From NCBI GenBank assembly GCA_002492335.1, contig DKYD01000109.1, forward strand, positions 605 through 41,151: a stretch of 40,547 nucleotides of DNA, written 5' to 3'. The position numbers were made by a program, and so were the translations under genes. Origin of the DNA: Lachnospiraceae bacterium UBA7109 (GTDB lineage: Bacteria > Bacillota > Clostridia > Lachnospirales > Lachnospiraceae). A model generated the notes under the pieces. That model was not told the origin of the DNA and ran no database searches. It saw only the letters and a list, made by a program, of their open reading frames with translations. Shown piece by piece: positions 1 to 8,931 of the stretch (the stretch's first letter is position 1; each line of letters opens with the position of its first letter).

Positions 1-1
1 C

Positions 2-1849
2 ATTTTAAAATTAAAACCAAGCTGTAAGGACTATCTCTGGGGTGGAAGCAGACTGAGAGAAGAATATGGAATAGAATATAATGGGGATGTTCTGGCCGAG
101 GCGTGGGAATTGTCCTGCCATCCGGATGGACCGTCGTATATTACGAATGGAACTTATGCAGGAAAGACCCTGCAGGGGTATATTGATGCAGAAGGAAAAA
201 AGGTACTGGGGACTCATTGCCGGAGATTCCGTGATTTCCCGATTCTGACAAAGTTTATTGATGCAAAAGACAATCTTTCTATCCAGGTACATCCTGATAA
301 TCGTTATGCACTGAAAAATGAAGGGCAGTACGGAAAGACGGAGATGTGGTACGTGATGGATGCGGGGGAAAATGCATTCCTGTATTACGGTTTCAAAAAA
401 GAAATCAGTAAGGAAGAGTTTGCGCAGAGAATCCGGGAGGATACCCTTCTCGAGGCATTGAACGCAGTCCCGGTTCAAAAGGGGGATGTACTTTTTATTG
501 AGTCAGGAACGATTCATGCGATTGGAAAGGATATTTTGATTGCGGAAATCCAACAGAATTCTAACATCACTTATCGTGTCTATGATTATGGAAGAGTAGG
601 CAAGGATGGAAAGAAACGGGATTTACATATTGAAAAAGCGTTGGCTGTGACGAAGCGTGTGCCGATGATAAGAGATAAAAGCAGCTATCCTCATGTAGCG
701 GACTGTGATTACTTTACCGTAGATAAGCTGAACCTTGACGGAAAAGTCATGAAGAAAATGGAGGGAAATGTTTCCGAAGAGTCCTTTGCAAGCATTCTGA
801 TACTGGATGGTCAGGGAACCATTTCTGATGCAGGAGAGACATTGGAATTCAAAAAGGGGGACAGCTTCTTTCTGTCTGCAGGAAGCGGTAAGTATACGGT
901 AGAAGGCTCCTGTGACGCGCTGATTACAACGATTCGTGAGAAAGCTGCACCGGTTCGTATCGGAATCGATATTAGTGGGGCAGATACAAAGATTGGTCTC
1001 GTGGATATTCATCAGAAAGTCATTACCGGCATAGAGATGAAGACAAATGCCGCTTGCACTCCTGAGGAACTGATCGGTGAAATCGGAAAGAAGACACTCA
1101 GGCTGCTGGAACAGCAGGGAATTGCAATGGATCAGTGTGTCGGCGCCGGGATCGGAGTGCCGGGAACCATAGACAGGAAAAATGGTGTTGTGCGTTACTC
1201 TAATAATATTAAATGGGAAAATATCGAAATCGTCAAAGAAATGGGGCACTATCTTCCTATACCGATTAAGATAGTCAATGATGCAGACTGTGCTGCTCTG
1301 GGAGAGGCGGTTGCCGGTGCCGGAAAGGAATGCCAGGATGTGATTATGATTACCCTTGGAACTGGAGTAGGCGGGGGAATTATCCTGGATGGAAATATTT
1401 ATGAGGGGAAAGGAATCGGCGGAAGTGAGCTTGGGCATATGGTTATTGTGGAAGACGGCGAACCATGTACCTGTGGAAGACGCGGCTGTCTGGAGGCATA
1501 TGCCTCTGCAACGGCTCTCATCAGAGACGCGAAAAAGAATACTGGAAAAGAACTAACGCCGGAAGAAATTTTTAAAGGAGCTTCACAGGGCGATGCAGAG
1601 CTGAAAAAGGTTGTAAACCTGTATATCCGCAGACTTGGTGTTGGAATTGTCAATATTGTTAATATTTTCCGTCCGCAGCTTGTGCTTTTGGGGGGAGAAA
1701 TCTCCGGTCAGGGGGAGATACTTACAAAGCCACTCACTCAGATTATGAAAGAAGGGTGCTTCGGAGGCGAAAAAGGTGAACTGCCAGGAATTGAGATTGC
1801 GGCGCTGGGAAATTCAGCCGGAATGATTGGAGCGGCAAGTCTGATCTGA
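2..1849 (+). CDS. manA: Mannose-6-phosphate isomerase fused to a ROK-family sugar kinase (5' end outside window)
   Basis: The frame is already open at the first bases with a typical ManA start region (KDYLWGG at about residue 9), so only a few codons lie outside the window; 615 residues are visible. Residues 1 to about 312 are a type I phosphomannose isomerase, with likely zinc ligands Q95 and H97 (QVHPDN), E114 and H172 (GTIHAIG). From about residue 319 a ROK kinase follows: ATP-binding start (GIDISGADTKIG), likely catalytic D427 (VNDADC), an LGTGVGGG loop and the zinc motif CTCGRRGCLE (C489, C491, C496). By family knowledge the first half interconverts mannose-6-P and fructose-6-P, and the second phosphorylates glucose or a related hexose in the cytoplasm. 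The fusion would couple hexose phosphorylation to entry into glycolysis. The exact kinase substrate is not readable from sequence. Confidence 0.93.
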   Translation: MLKLKPSCKDYLWGGSRLREEYGIEYNGDVLAEAWELSCHPDGPSYITNGTYAGKTLQGYIDAEGKKVLGTHCRRFRDFPILTKFIDAKDNLSIQVHPDNRYALKNEGQYGKTEMWYVMDAGENAFLYYGFKKEISKEEFAQRIREDTLLEALNAVPVQKGDVLFIESGTIHAIGKDILIAEIQQNSNITYRVYDYGRVGKDGKKRDLHIEKALAVTKRVPMIRDKSSYPHVADCDYFTVDKLNLDGKVMKKMEGNVSEESFASILILDGQGTISDAGETLEFKKGDSFFLSAGSGKYTVEGSCDALITTIREKAAPVRIGIDISGADTKIGLVDIHQKVITGIEMKTNAACTPEELIGEIGKKTLRLLEQQGIAMDQCVGAGIGVPGTIDRKNGVVRYSNNIKWENIEIVKEMGHYLPIPIKIVNDADCAALGEAVAGAGKECQDVIMITLGTGVGGGIILDGNIYEGKGIGGSELGHMVIVEDGEPCTCGRRGCLEAYASATALIRDAKKNTGKELTPEEIFKGASQGDAELKKVVNLYIRRLGVGIVNIVNIFRPQLVLLGGEISGQGEILTKPLTQIMKEGCFGGEKGELPGIEIAALGNSAGMIGAASLI

Positions 1850-1883
1850 ATTCGTTATTTATATTTCCTATCATAAAAATACA

Positions 1884-1914
1884 CGGGGTGTCGGGTCAAT
1901 TTCCCGACACCCCG
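1884..1914. terminator. Hairpin terminator between convergent genes
   Basis: A perfect 12-bp GC-rich stem (CGGGGTGTCGGG with CCCGACACCCCG) has a 7-nt loop. On the minus strand it is followed by a T-rich tract (TATTTTTATG), so it best serves the LysR remnant. On the plus strand, after the ManA-ROK gene, there is no T-run, so termination in that direction is less certain. Confidence 0.75.
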
Positions 1915-1969
1915 ATGTGGTTATGTGTATATGTATACAGGAACATTGAATAGAAACCGGCAGGCATCA

Positions 1970-2806
1970 TCAGACAGTTTCTTCTAACAGAGCTATAAAC
2001 TTTTTGATTGTCCGCGTGACATAACTATTGTTCCGTGTATAAACGGCCACTTCGCGGGCTGCCTGCGGATGCGCTATCTTAAATAAAAAGATATCGGAAG
2101 GACAGCCAAGTTTACGTATGACAGTGTCACCGACAATACATGCCCCCGTTCCGCTGCAGGCCAGGCGGAAAGCGGTAGAGGTCTGGTCAAGCTCAAGAAT
2201 TCTATTTGGTACCAGATTGATATTTTTTAACATAGCAGCAGTTCTTTTTCTTAAATCATTTCCCTGGCGCATGCCGATAAAAGGAATATCAGAAAGGATT
2301 TCCAGAGAGATGCCTTGTCTGTCATAGTAGGCTTTCTGAAGCAGCTCATCGTAGGATATTGCGTCTGATATGTACTTATCATCTTTTATATATTTTTCTG
2401 GAACAACAAGAATTAATTGCTCATCAAAAAGGTGATCTTTGTGATAAATGGATGTATCAAGCTGTGCATTTGTCACCAGAGTATCAATGGATCCGTTTCC
2501 AAGCTGAGGTTCCAGATCCAAAGTACGCCCCTCTGTCATACTGACAGTAATATTTGGGTATTTCTCCTTAAAGATTGCGATGGCAGGAGCTACATAATAG
2601 GTTGTAAAGAAGTTCCCGGCTCCTACAGAGAGGTGTCCTTTCTGCAGATTATTCATATCATGGACATAATCAGTAAGGGTATTGGTGATATTACGGATCT
2701 CTTCCACGGCATCGATATAAAGTGTGCCGAATTCTGTCAGCTGAATCGGATAAGTGCTGCGGTCAAAGATGGGCATACCTATTTTCATATAAAGAAGAGA
2801 GCTCAC
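1970..2806 (-). pseudogene. LysR-family regulator lacking its DNA-binding domain
   Basis: The 278 codons encode the end of the LysR linker (IFDRSTYPIQLTEFG near the start) and a complete periplasmic-binding-protein-like effector domain. Intact LysR proteins have about 35-40 more residues before the IFDRS motif, holding most of the winged helix-turn-helix; here the frame meets a stop four codons upstream of the first usable start, a GTG. The 5' end lies 16 bases from the equally truncated start of the racemase-like gene on the other strand, so one deletion probably removed both gene starts and the shared promoter region. If translated, it could bind a small molecule but not DNA in the usual way. 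The lost target was most likely the neighbouring racemase-peptidase cluster; this is inference. Confidence 0.82.
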
Positions 2807-2822
2807 TTCAGAATCTCAGAAA

Positions 2823-3943
2823 ATGGCTGGCGATCATGTTATTATCATGCCTGCAGTAAAGGCAAATGCTTATGGTCATGGCGTCATTATGGCATGCAAG
2901 GCACTGGAAGAGGCAGGGGCATCGGTTCTTGCAGTTGGCAACATTGATGAAGCAATTCACGTAAGAAAAGCAGGAGTAAAATGTCGTATTGTTATCTTTG
3001 CAAGCAATTTAGTGAAGGAAGTAGCGGATCTGTATGTGAAATATGATCTTACTCCTACTGTAATGTATGATTTTCAGGCAAAAGCCATCTCGGACGCAGC
3101 AACAGCAGCCGGGAAAAAATAGGTGTATACGTAAAAATGGAAACCGGAAGAGGAAGACTGGGAATCAATTCAGAAGAAGCACCGGCAATGATACGTGAGA
3201 TCGCGCAGTATCCGGGGATTACAGTCGATGGTTTATATAGCCATTTTGCCTATGCAGGTTGGGATGAGTCAAAACGTGATTATCCAAACTGGCAGTATGA
3301 GAGATTTACAAAGACGTTGGATGAAATCGAAAGCTACGGAATACATATTCCTTTTACACAGCTTGTAAATACACCGGGAGGTATTGTATATCCGGACATA
3401 AGACTGACGGGAATGTGCCCTGGCCGCGGTATCTGGGGCTATTCTCCGGTGGAAATCCGTGAGGGTGAGCATCTTAAGGACGGCTGTCCGGATCTGAAGT
3501 CCGCTATGACAGCATGGAAAAGCCGTCTGCTGATTGTAAAGGAAACGACAGGTGGTAAATTTGGTGAAAATTATGCGGCCTGCCATCTTGAGAAACCGCT
3601 TCGCATCGGTATTGTAGCGGCGGGTGTTTCAGATGGCATCGGAAGGGGTCGGGCAAAAGGCTACGTACTGATCCACGGTAAGAAAGCGCCTGTCTGTGTA
3701 TCCATGTCTTTGGAGCACATGACGGTGGATCTGACAGATATACCGGAAGCACAGGCCGGCGATGAGGTCGTTATCATGGGAAAACAGGGTGAAGAGGAAA
3801 TCACACGCGAGCAGTTGATGAAGCTGTGGGGACAGGTGATTCCGTATTTCTGGACAGCCATTCCAGAACACGTAGAGCGTGTGTACTATGAAGGAGAAAC
3901 TCCGGTAGCAGTAGCCCGTGGATATGATATAGAGATGTTATAA
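2823..3943 (+). pseudogene. Alanine-racemase-like PLP enzyme, 5' truncated and frameshifted
   Basis: The first part (about 99 codons) carries the PLP-lysine motif VKANAYGHG but starts about 20 residues too late. It runs into a stop at the sequence G3-A6-TAG near 3111-3123. One more A would restore the reading GKKIGVYVKMETGRGRLG and join it to the second part (268 codons), which has the TGRGRLG, SHFAYA and C-terminal beta-domain motifs of fold-III racemases. Where alanine racemases have the catalytic tyrosine in a GYADG motif, this protein has GVSDG, so the second active-site base is absent. Even before decay it may have had another substrate or activity. It lies directly upstream of the broken peptidase. 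A sequencing error in the A-run could explain the frameshift but not the missing start. Confidence 0.85.
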
Positions 3944-3952
3944 ATAGGAGGA

Positions 3953-5603
3953 ATAGAATACCGTTGGTTAAGGAATGCCAAAGACCCGGAGGTGCTTTCC
4001 TGGGTAGCGGAGGAAAATGCATTCACAGACCAGTGGTTTGATAAAGCGGAGCTGGAAAAGAAGATCGCGCAGCTGAAAGAGGAGAAGCTGGAGACGGTGT
4101 TTCAGGATATTTACCCGTGGGGGAACGGCTATGTGGCAGCAAAAACAGAGGCTGGGCGGCAGAAGCTGTATCAGCTGGACGGGCAGATCCGGATTATCTG
4201 CTGGTTACAGGCTTATATAATGGAAATGCAAGGCTCACGCCGTTTGTTGCAGACTGCCGGACAAAAGAAATTGTAAGGAAATTTGAGAATACCTTCTATG
4301 TGGTATGGTCGCACCAGGCATCGGTAGCTTATGCAGCGGAGACGGAGGCTGATGTAAAGAGCCAGCAGAGCAGAATTTTAATTAAAGCCTGTGATATCGT
4401 TTCCGGGGAAGAGAAGACCATTCTGACTGCGGAGGGAATTATCGGTGATATTAAGAATTCCTCAGATGGAAAGCATGTCATAATCGAGATCTATAAGGAT
4501 TATACGGTATCCTACTTTTACAGCTATGATGAGAGAACCGGGAAGATAACCGATATAACACAGGGTAAGGCAGTCCAGATGAAATATGCCGACAGTATCG
4601 ACGGCAAGCACTGCTTTATATGCAAGGAAAAGAAGTCGACCGGGGAAATCCTGGCGATTCCGGATGGAGAAGCATTGGATTGCGCAGAGGTATATCTTCC
4701 GGCGGGCAAGGCTACTCTGGAGGATGGATTTGCCATCGGAGGAAAGCTTTTTGTACTTATGACAGAGAAAGTATTTTTAAAGTATGAGTCTTTTATCGAG
4801 AATCCGGTGCTTTTGGCTTTTGATGGGGAAGGATTTGAGATTTTGGAAGGAAAACAGGATGGACAGACTTCTGAAATCATGGTAGAGCAGTTATGGGCGG
4901 CGTCTGTCGGAGATGGAAGAAAGGTCCCGTATTTCGTGGTAAGACGGAAAGATGCGGAACCGGATGGAAACCATCCGGTCTGGATCTATGCCTACGGCGG
5001 CATCTATGTGCTGGCCAACATTCGGGGTGGTGCGGAATTCGGATCTGAATGGCACGAAGAGGGAATGAAAATGCAGAAGAAGAACTGCTACTATGATTTT
5101 ATCGGGATTACAGAACAGCTCATTGCCGATGGTGGACGAGACAAAAGCGAATCGCGATATCCGGCTGTTCCAACGGAGGACTCCTTATGTCAGCGCTCGT
5201 GACGATGCGTCCGGATCTGTTCGGATGTGTGATCGATTCGGTACCTCACACAGACATAATTCATTTTGTCGAGGACGACAGGGGACCGATGTATATTACT
5301 GAATATGGCAATCCGAGGGAGAGCGAGGAGATGTTTTCTTACCTGCTAAGCTACTCACCTTACCATAATGTAAGAAAAACGGAGTATCCGCCGTTTTATA
5401 TCCAGACAGGAGAGTGCGACAACAATGTGCCTCCTTATCATGGCAAGAAATTTGCTGCGAGACTTCAGGAACTGAATCAGAGTGAAAATCCGATTCTTCT
5501 GAGGGTGCTTGAAAAAGGCTCTCACGACAGGGGAAGTGGGGAGGCATACTGGAAGACGATTGCGGAAATGCAGCTGTTTGTGGATAAAGCGATGGATCTT
5601 TAA
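3953..5603 (+). pseudogene. Prolyl oligopeptidase family (S9) serine peptidase, broken in three frames
   Basis: The reading frame begins without a start codon just after an AGGAGG site (IGGIEYRWLRNAKDPEVLSW), where intact family members start some 25 residues earlier. The frame changes near 4190 (LVTGLYNGNARLTPF continues in the next frame) and again near 5130. A stretch of about 25 residues is missing between YAYGG and VLANIRGG, before the catalytic serine. The last frame holds the whole catalytic triad: serine in GCSNGG, aspartate in GECDNNVP and histidine in KGSHDRGSG. Family members are beta-propeller hydrolases that cut short peptides after proline. The lesions cannot all be sequencing errors, so the gene is very probably dead. 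It sat in an operon with the racemase-like gene. Confidence 0.88.
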
Positions 5604-5619
5604 GCCTTAGGAGGAAAGC

Positions 5620-6041
5620 ATGAAGAAGAAAATTGATATAAGGGAGTATGTAATCCTTATTGTGGGAATATTTGTTCTGGCGATAGGCGTCCATTATGTG
5701 ATGTTGCCGGGTGGATTCATATTGGGGAGCCTGGCAGGATTCGTAATTGTACTGGCAAATTTTGTTCCTTTGGTCAGGCAATTCTTTTCAGCATCAATGC
5801 TTCTTCAGGCGGAGTGGATATTGTGGCAAAGATTTTGAATAAATACCTGTATATAGACCTGGGAAAGGCAGTTATGATTGTAGGATTTGCAGCAGCTGGA
5901 ACCTCTGTTCTGATATACGATCTCAAGACATTTGCAATGAGCATGGTAGGAACATACCTGAATGGGATCATATTGGATAATTTTATAAATGGCTTTCATA
6001 TGCGCAAAAAGGTGTGCATTATTAGCAGAAGAATTATTTAA
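5620..6041 (+). pseudogene. YitT-like (DUF161) membrane protein with internal deletion
   Basis: A good AGGAGG ribosome site precedes the ATG. The first 45 codons give the N-terminal helices of a YitT-type protein (VILIVGIFVLAIGVHYV, then IVLANFVPL). The frame then shifts, and the other frame continues with the family's conserved core SSGGVDIVAKILNKY and two more helices. Roughly 50-60 residues between these parts are missing compared with intact relatives, and the C-terminal DUF2179 domain stops after a few residues (RKKVCIISRRII). YitT-type proteins are integral membrane proteins of poorly known function. This is the last gene of the decayed racemase-peptidase cluster and is followed by a strong terminator. 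Confidence 0.8.
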
Positions 6042-6068
6042 AGTCAGCCTTCTGATGAAATGAAAAGA

Positions 6069-6115
6069 TGAGGATATAATAGCCAAATACAGGTTTGTTA
6101 TATCCTCATTTTTTT
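6069..6115 (+). terminator. Rho-independent terminator after the decayed YitT gene
   Basis: An 11-bp perfect stem (TGAGGATATAA with TTATATCCTCA) is followed directly by seven T. Its loop contains ATAGCCAAATA (6079-6089), which is exactly complementary to 6120-6130, so a longer pseudoknot-like fold is possible. Confidence 0.9.
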
Positions 6116-6163
6116 CACATATTTGGCTATTCTGCTAAAAATAGAGAACTTTTGGAAAAGGTA

Positions 6164-6193
6164 TTGACGTAAAGAGTATGAAGAAGCTAGAAT
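6164..6193 (+). promoter_or_regulatory. Sigma-A type promoter for the TetR gene
   Basis: TTGACG and TAGAAT are separated by 18 bases. A transcript would start near 6200, which supports the downstream ATG at 6241 as the real start of the regulator. Confidence 0.6.
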
Positions 6194-6240
6194 TGCATAA
6201 AATCGGAAACCGAATATATTCGGAAAAAAGGAGAATGACC

Positions 6241-6849
6241 ATGCCAAAGAAAAGTTTTTTTAAGATACGGAAGGCTTATCGGGATGTACTGATCCAGATG
6301 GCAATGGATGTATTTAACAGTAAAGATTATCAATCGCTGAAGGTATCTGATTTCTGCAAAGGAATGGATCTTCCGACAGGAACCTTCTACGAATATTTTG
6401 AGAACAAAGAGGATCTGTGCGTATATCTTGCAAGCCTGGCTTATGGGAAGAAATTTGCCGCATTAGGAAAGGATAATGTTGTGCTCTTTTCCTATGAGAA
6501 GGAAGGTTTCTCTCTGATGTCGCCTGAAATAGAGGAAATCGGCGGTATCACTTATGACAAGATCCTGCACTGTGGAGTGGGCTTTTTTGCCAGGCTGTTC
6601 GATGAGTATCTGCTGGATATGATGATGCCGTATAACAAGGAAGGGCTTCAGGAAAAAATCAATGCCGGAATTTATCGGGAAGATATGGATGTGGAAATGG
6701 CATCTTATATGATTGCTCTGTTGTCTACATTCAGCCTCCACTATTTTGACAGATATAAGATTAACGATGAGGAAAAGCAGGAAGAAATCATCATGAAGCT
6801 GATCACGGCAGTAGATGAATTATTAAAAAAAAATAAAGGAGGCATATGA
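6241..6849 (+). CDS. TetR/AcrR family transcriptional regulator
   Basis: This 202-residue protein has the N-terminal TetR helix-turn-helix: a helix with AMDVFNSKDYQSLKV, then DFCKGMDLPTGTFYEYFENKEDL, typical of the recognition helix and the YFxxKEDL end. The C-terminal two thirds is an all-helical ligand domain with no recognisable ligand class. The start is chosen because AAGGAG lies 7-8 bases upstream; in-frame ATGs at 6178 and 6235 lie before the predicted transcript start or too close to the ribosome site. It is followed after 3 bases by a hydrolase remnant and then a broken sugar symporter, the genes it probably controlled. It is the only gene of the 2-8.9 kb stretch without visible damage. 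Confidence 0.88.
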   Translation: MPKKSFFKIRKAYRDVLIQMAMDVFNSKDYQSLKVSDFCKGMDLPTGTFYEYFENKEDLCVYLASLAYGKKFAALGKDNVVLFSYEKEGFSLMSPEIEEIGGITYDKILHCGVGFFARLFDEYLLDMMMPYNKEGLQEKINAGIYREDMDVEMASYMIALLSTFSLHYFDRYKINDEEKQEEIIMKLITAVDELLKKNKGGI

Positions 6850-6852
6850 CAG

Positions 6853-7212
6853 ATGAGTGTATTTCCAGAATTGACAGGGAGGTTTCCGGTTGGGATTCTC
6901 CACGAAGAGTTTGAGTTTAAGGGTGCGGAGCCGGGGATATTGCCGCTGACACTATTTTATCCGGCAAAGCCGGGTGTGGAAGAGAAGGAGAAATATTCCT
7001 TCCCGGAGGCTCTGCTTGGCCTTCCTCTGTGTGAGGAAGAGACGAGATTTCTGAAAAATGCAGAGATTGCCGAGGAAGAAGAAACATGGCCGGTCATATT
7101 TTACAATCATGGATATCGCAGCTATGAAATGTCCAATAGTATTCTATGCGGGGAGTTGGCCAGCCGGGGATATATTGTGGCAGCGCTGGGGCATGCAAAA
7201 GAAAGTCTATGA
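6853..7212 (+). pseudogene. Alpha/beta hydrolase, N-terminal stub
   Basis: The frame starts after a proper AAAGGAGG site and encodes 119 residues resembling the start of a PAF-acetylhydrolase-like alpha/beta hydrolase: PLTLFYPAKPG, then the oxyanion-loop strand WPVIFYNHGYRSYEMSN and ELASRGYIVAALGH. It stops before the region where the nucleophile Gly-x-Ser-x-Gly, the acid and the histidine would be, so no catalytic triad is present. The DNA that follows belongs to a different protein family, so the stop marks a deletion junction. The original enzyme was probably an esterase or lipase co-transcribed with the TetR gene. Confidence 0.75.
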
Positions 7213-7604
7213 AAAAGTAGAGAAAAAGAGCCGGGAGGAAACTGCGGCGGCGATCCAAAGAGCAAAGGAAATGGCTGATGAGTGCAGAAACGCTGCGGAT
7301 TATGCAGGAAGCTATGAGCATAAGGCCTATGGAAAGGCAGAAGTGGCAGAGCGGGACGGAAAGCTGTTTTTAAGTATGATCGGACTTGCCCTGCCCCTTC
7401 TGGCAACCGGGCAGGATCAGTTCTATCTGGTGGTTGAGAGCTATGAGCTGTGCTTTCCGGTTTCCTTTGAAAGGGAGAAGGATGGAAGTGTGCAGGCACT
7501 TATGATTCCCCTGGAAGCGCAGCTGAAAACATATCGTATGGGCTACCGGAGGCAGTCTGGTGTCGGAAGAAATGCGGGAAATCTACCGGAATACCTATTT
7601 GTAG
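7196..7604 (+). pseudogene. C-terminal remnant of a class C beta-lactamase-like serine hydrolase (DUF3471-like tail)
   Basis: From the junction with the hydrolase stub, a second frame encodes an acidic and basic linker (KSREETAAAIQRAKEMA), then DYAGSYEHKAYGKAEV and a beta-rich stretch. This is the usual tail of beta-lactamase-related serine hydrolases that carry a DUF3471-like domain. The catalytic beta-lactamase domain is absent. Near 7555 the frame shifts once more, and the natural C-terminus (SEEMREIYRNTYL, then stop) is found in the third frame. At least two lesions are therefore present. It is certainly not functional as a hydrolase. Confidence 0.68.
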
Positions 7605-7625
7605 CAATGAGAGGGAGAAAGGCAC

Positions 7626-8862
7626 ATGAAGAGAAAAAAAGAAAAGGTACAATATGGAGAAATGAGTCTGTCAGAACGCTGGGCAGCCTGTGCGATCGGC
7701 ATGGGGACCGGGCTTCTGCCGTATATGATCAATGGGTATATTTCGTTTTTTTACAGATGTCATGCTGATTCCGGCAAATTCTCTGGTCATATTTATGTTT
7801 CTGGCCAGAATCTTTGACGGAGTACAGGACATTGGGATCGGCCTGGTAGTGGATCGGATCAGAAGGCCGGAGGGACAGTGCAGGCCATTTTTTAAATGGT
7901 TTGCGTTTCCGTTTTTCCTTGCGAGTGTTCTGCTGTTTTTAAATCCGCCGCTGGGAGAGAACGGAAAATTAATTTATGGTTTTATTATGTATATTATAGC
8001 TTTGTTTATGATTTCGTTTCTGCAGCTTCCCTATTCAGCGCAGGTAAGCCTTTTGACAAAGGACAGCAGAGAGATCACGACACTCAGCAGTATGCGGTTT
8101 ATCTCCTCTTCTGTTTTTTCGATACTGGTGGGAGCAGTGTTTGTGCCGCTTCCGAAAGGAGAAAAGTTATCCGTTTTCAGACAGTTAAAGTATCTGAAGA
8201 ACCTGCCCTGGTTTGTGGGACTGATTGTGACGCTGTTCATGGCACTTTCCTATGCTTTTAATTCCTCAATGGCGATCTACTATTTTACTTATGTAATGCC
8301 CAATAAGACATTTGCCGGAATGGCAATCGTTGTGGTGTATCTGTTTACGATTCCGGGCAGTGTCCTGGCGCCGCTCCTGGGAGAACGGCTGGGGAAGAAA
8401 AGAGCCATTTTACTGGGAATCGGAGTCTGTATCTGTGGGAAAGTTATCATGCTGCTTGGCAAGCCGCTCTTTTTGTTCACCGGTATTGCCATGACCGGCT
8501 TCGGTCTGGGACTGGGAATCACGATTATGACGGCGTTGGTACCTGATATTGTGGACTATGGCGAGTGGAAGCATCATGCTTCTACGCCGGGTATCCTGTA
8601 CTCTGCGGTCAGCCTTGGCTCAAAAGCGGGCAGCGGACTTGCCGTTTCCATAGCGCTTCTGATTCTATCGCTGGGCGGATACAATGCGGCGCTGGAAGCA
8701 GCCCAGCCGGAATCGGCCATTCTGGCGATCAAAAGTGCATATATTCTGATACCGATGCTGTGTGAGATCATTGCATTTGCTGCCATGTGCTTCTATCGGA
8801 TTGAACGGATGCGGGATCAGATACAGGAGGAACTGCGGATCAGACATCAGCAGGAGGGGTAG
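7626..8862 (+). pseudogene. GPH-type (MFS_2) sugar:cation symporter, frameshifted
   Basis: The first 42 codons (start MKRKKEKVQYGEMSLSERW) end in GYISFFY. The sequence expected next, TDVMLIPANSL, is found in another frame. Loss of one AC dinucleotide after the T-run near 7750 explains the shift. The rest encodes the typical glycoside-pentoside-hexuronide symporter with about ten further helices and motifs such as ARIFDGVQDIGIGLVVDR and ALVPDIVDYGEWKH. About 40 residues are also missing around the central loop, before PKGEKLSVFRQLK, compared with the usual length of about 460. The protein would have imported a glycoside or sugar with sodium or protons. It lies behind the TetR gene. Confidence 0.84.
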
Positions 8863-8895
8863 AGAAAGCAAGATAAGTTCTTAATATATAGTTTT

Positions 8896-8922
8896 AAAAG
8901 GGGCGTCTTGACAGCCTCTTTT
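8896..8922 (+). terminator. Weak hairpin terminator after the symporter pseudogene
   Basis: A 9-bp stem, AAAAGGGGC with GCCTCTTTT (one G-U pair), has a 9-nt loop and ends in only four T, so termination may be partial. Confidence 0.5.
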
Positions 8923-8931
8923 CGCATACAT

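Noticed and set aside
623..1438. 271-codon open frame on the minus strand
   Set aside because: It is wholly inside the ManA-ROK gene on the other strand, and its product has no domain, ribosome site or plausible codon use.
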